From the NCBI RefSeq assembly GCF_016863115.1, contig NZ_BOOG01000030.1, forward strand, positions 1 to 64,000: DNA of 64,000 nt, in the 5' to 3' direction. Source of the DNA: Sphaerimonospora thailandensis (GTDB lineage: Bacteria; Actinomycetota; Actinomycetes; Streptosporangiales; Streptosporangiaceae). The notes beneath the pieces are model-generated. The model made no database searches. It was not told the origin of the DNA and saw only the letters and a list, made by a program, of their open reading frames with translations. This document shows positions 61,238-64,000 of this stretch, piece by piece. A program made the position numbers and the translations under genes. The first letter of the stretch is position 1; every line of letters starts with the position of its first letter.

Positions 61238-62749
61238 GTGATCGTGTCGGGAGTGATCGGGCCGCGAAGCGGCAGGCGTGCCGTACTGGCCGCGGTGGCA
61301 GGACTCGGCACGCTGGCGCTGGCCGCGACGGCCTGCGCCGGCGAGAAGGTCGCTCCGGCCGGACAGCCGTCCGGCGCCGACCGGCTCCAGTGGACGCACT
61401 GCGAGGAGGCCGCGTCCTCGGCGGGATTCGAGTGCGCGAAGATGCCGGTGCCACTCGACTACAACAAGCCGGATGGCGAGAAGCTCGACATCGCCCTCAT
61501 CCGGATGAAGGCCGCCGACCCCGCCAACCGGCTCGGCTCGCTCGTCTTCAACTTCGGCGGCCCCGGCGGCTCGGGCGTCAGCACCCTGCTCAACGCCGCC
61601 CAGGCGTTCAGCACGCTCGGCCGCCGCTACGACCTCGTCAGCTTCGATCCGCGCGGCGTCGACCGCAGCAGCGGGATCAGGTGCCTCGACGGCCGCCAGA
61701 TGGACCGATACCTCGCCAACGAGCCCGGCGACACCGTCGCGGAGGAGACCCGGCTCATCACCGACTTCGCCAAGGGGTGCGAGAGCAAGGCCGGCAAGAT
61801 CCTTCCGTACGTCGGCACCGTGAACGCGGCCCGCGACCTCGACTCCCTGCGCCAGGCCCTCGGTGAGTCGCACCTCAACTACTTCGGCTTCTCCTACGGC
61901 ACCCACCTGGGTTCGGTCTACGCCACCCTCTTCCCGAAGTTGGTGGGCCGCATGGTGCTCGACGCCGCCGTGGACCCGACGGTGAGCATGCTGGACATGG
62001 CCAAGACCCAGGCGCTGGGCTTCCAGAAGGCCTACGAGGACTACCTGGCCGACTGTGTGAAGACTCGGACGAGCTGCCCCCTCGGCGCCGACGCCACCGC
62101 GGCCAACGACAGCGTGCTGAAGCTGCTGCGCTCCGTGGAGCGCAAACCACTGAAGGCCGGCGACCGCGAGGTCACCGAGGACGTCGCCAGGACCGCGATC
62201 ATCCAGGCGCTGTACAGCAAGCTCACCTGGCCGCTCCTCACCGAGGCGCTCAGGGACGCGATGAAGAAGGGCGACGCGCGCGGGCTGCTCACCCTGGCCG
62301 ACCAGTACGGCGGCCGCCGGCCGGACGGCTCCTACGCCACCCTGCAGTTCTCCCTGCCGGCCGTCCTCTGCGTGGACTCCACCGACCGGCCCAGCGTGGC
62401 GCAGGCGGAGGAGCTGGCCCGGCGCATGGCGAAGCGGTCACCCATCTTCGCCCCCACCATCATCAGCGCCGGAAGCTGCAGCACCTGGCCGGTACGCGGG
62501 GACGACGCCGCCAAACACGTCGACGCTTCCGGGTCGGGCCCCATCGTCGTCGTCGGCGTCACCAACGACCCGGCCACGCCGTACCAGTGGGCGCCACGCC
62601 TGGCCCGGCAACTGCGCACCGCCGTTCTGCTCACGCTGGACGGCGAGGGTCACGGCGCGTACGGCCAGAGCAAGTGCATCGACTCGGCCGTCAACGCCTA
62701 CCTCCTCGACGGCAAGGTCCCCACCGACGGCCTCCGCTGCCCCAAGTAA
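61238..62749 (+). CDS. secreted alpha/beta-hydrolase, tripeptidyl aminopeptidase (TAP) type
   Basis: 503 residues; GTG at 61238 or 61244. An N-terminal export signal ends near AATACAG (possible lipoprotein). The alpha/beta-hydrolase core has the oxyanion segment FNFGGPGGSGVSTLL, nucleophile Ser in YFGFSYGTHLGSVYATLFP, and Asp region in VVVGVTNDPATPYQWAPRLA. The His lies in DGEGHGAYGQ, with the conserved C-terminal CIDSAVNAYLLDG of the TAP-like domain. It probably cleaves tripeptides or similar from the N-termini of secreted proteins or peptides. Confidence 0.92.
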   Translation: MIVSGVIGPRSGRRAVLAAVAGLGTLALAATACAGEKVAPAGQPSGADRLQWTHCEEAASSAGFECAKMPVPLDYNKPDGEKLDIALIRMKAADPANRLGSLVFNFGGPGGSGVSTLLNAAQAFSTLGRRYDLVSFDPRGVDRSSGIRCLDGRQMDRYLANEPGDTVAEETRLITDFAKGCESKAGKILPYVGTVNAARDLDSLRQALGESHLNYFGFSYGTHLGSVYATLFPKLVGRMVLDAAVDPTVSMLDMAKTQALGFQKAYEDYLADCVKTRTSCPLGADATAANDSVLKLLRSVERKPLKAGDREVTEDVARTAIIQALYSKLTWPLLTEALRDAMKKGDARGLLTLADQYGGRRPDGSYATLQFSLPAVLCVDSTDRPSVAQAEELARRMAKRSPIFAPTIISAGSCSTWPVRGDDAAKHVDASGSGPIVVVGVTNDPATPYQWAPRLARQLRTAVLLTLDGEGHGAYGQSKCIDSAVNAYLLDGKVPTDGLRCPK

Positions 62750-62752
62750 CAC

Positions 62753-62786
62753 CTCACCCCCAGGTGGTGTGACACCTGGGGGTGAG
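62753..62786. terminator. bidirectional terminator between the peptidase and glyQS
   Basis: CTCACCCCCAGGTG and CACCTGGGGGTGAG form a perfect 14-bp stem with loop gtgtga, placed 4 bases after one stop and 10 bases after the convergent one. Confidence 0.85.
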
Positions 62787-62796
62787 TTGGGCCGGC

Positions 62797-64000
<1,204 letters not shown>

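Overview
The window is high-GC (about 70 percent) chromosomal DNA from a filamentous actinobacterium, most likely Streptosporangiales (Nonomuraea, Microbispora or a relative). The evidence is pervasive GTG starts, XRE/DUF397 regulator pairs, many one-component regulators, a fused SpoIIE/PAS/GAF phosphatase, actinobacteria-specific DUFs, and the conserved dgt - dnaG - sigma-70 block followed by ppdK and a glycyl-tRNA synthetase. This assignment is by gene content only. No phage, IS element, transposase or CRISPR array was seen.

Left part (1-16 kb): a PucR regulator (cut by the left edge) diverges from a xanthine dehydrogenase molybdenum subunit. Then come an envelope protein with SecD-like and Excalibur domains, a divergent DUF3105/DUF305 pair, a coupled DUF6421 - SDR - threonine-aldolase-like operon, a membrane protein, a LuxR response regulator whose partner kinase survives only as a 45-residue stub, and a two-gene unit of an inactive trypsin-like zinc-ribbon membrane protein plus a Ser/Thr kinase.

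16-30 kb: a cobalamin riboswitch controls a tightly overlapping B12 scavenging operon (btuF-btuC-btuD-cbiZ). It is followed by a gutted Gfo/Idh/MocA gene, an XRE/DUF397/anti-sigma-type ATPase cluster, a helicase-associated protein, an RlpA-like secreted protein, a solo GroES, pta-ackA, and a shortened sugar-binding lipoprotein.

30-42 kb: beyond a CAT-anticodon tRNA lies a more accessory-looking stretch: double YCII protein, class IV aminotransferase, NUDIX hydrolase, a two-gene DUF4132 module of unknown function, a beta-propeller lipoprotein and an orphan antitoxin-like gene. mug and rnhA follow, then a rifampin-phosphotransferase-like gene in an operon with a TetR gene behind a near-perfect 23-bp operator.

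42-64 kb: SpoIIE phosphatase, an Lrp regulator divergent from a transsulfuration enzyme, peroxiredoxin, AraC regulator, glyoxalase-fold protein, catalase, galactokinase, tRNA-Asn, then core replication/transcription genes (sigma-70, dnaG, dgt), a zinc-site-less M23 protein, ppdK (preceded by a cluster of GntR-like operators), a secreted peptidase and glyQS (cut by the right edge).

Recurring themes are four-base GTGA/ATGA stop-start overlaps within operons, in-frame internally deleted gene remnants, and enzyme folds that have lost their catalytic residues.
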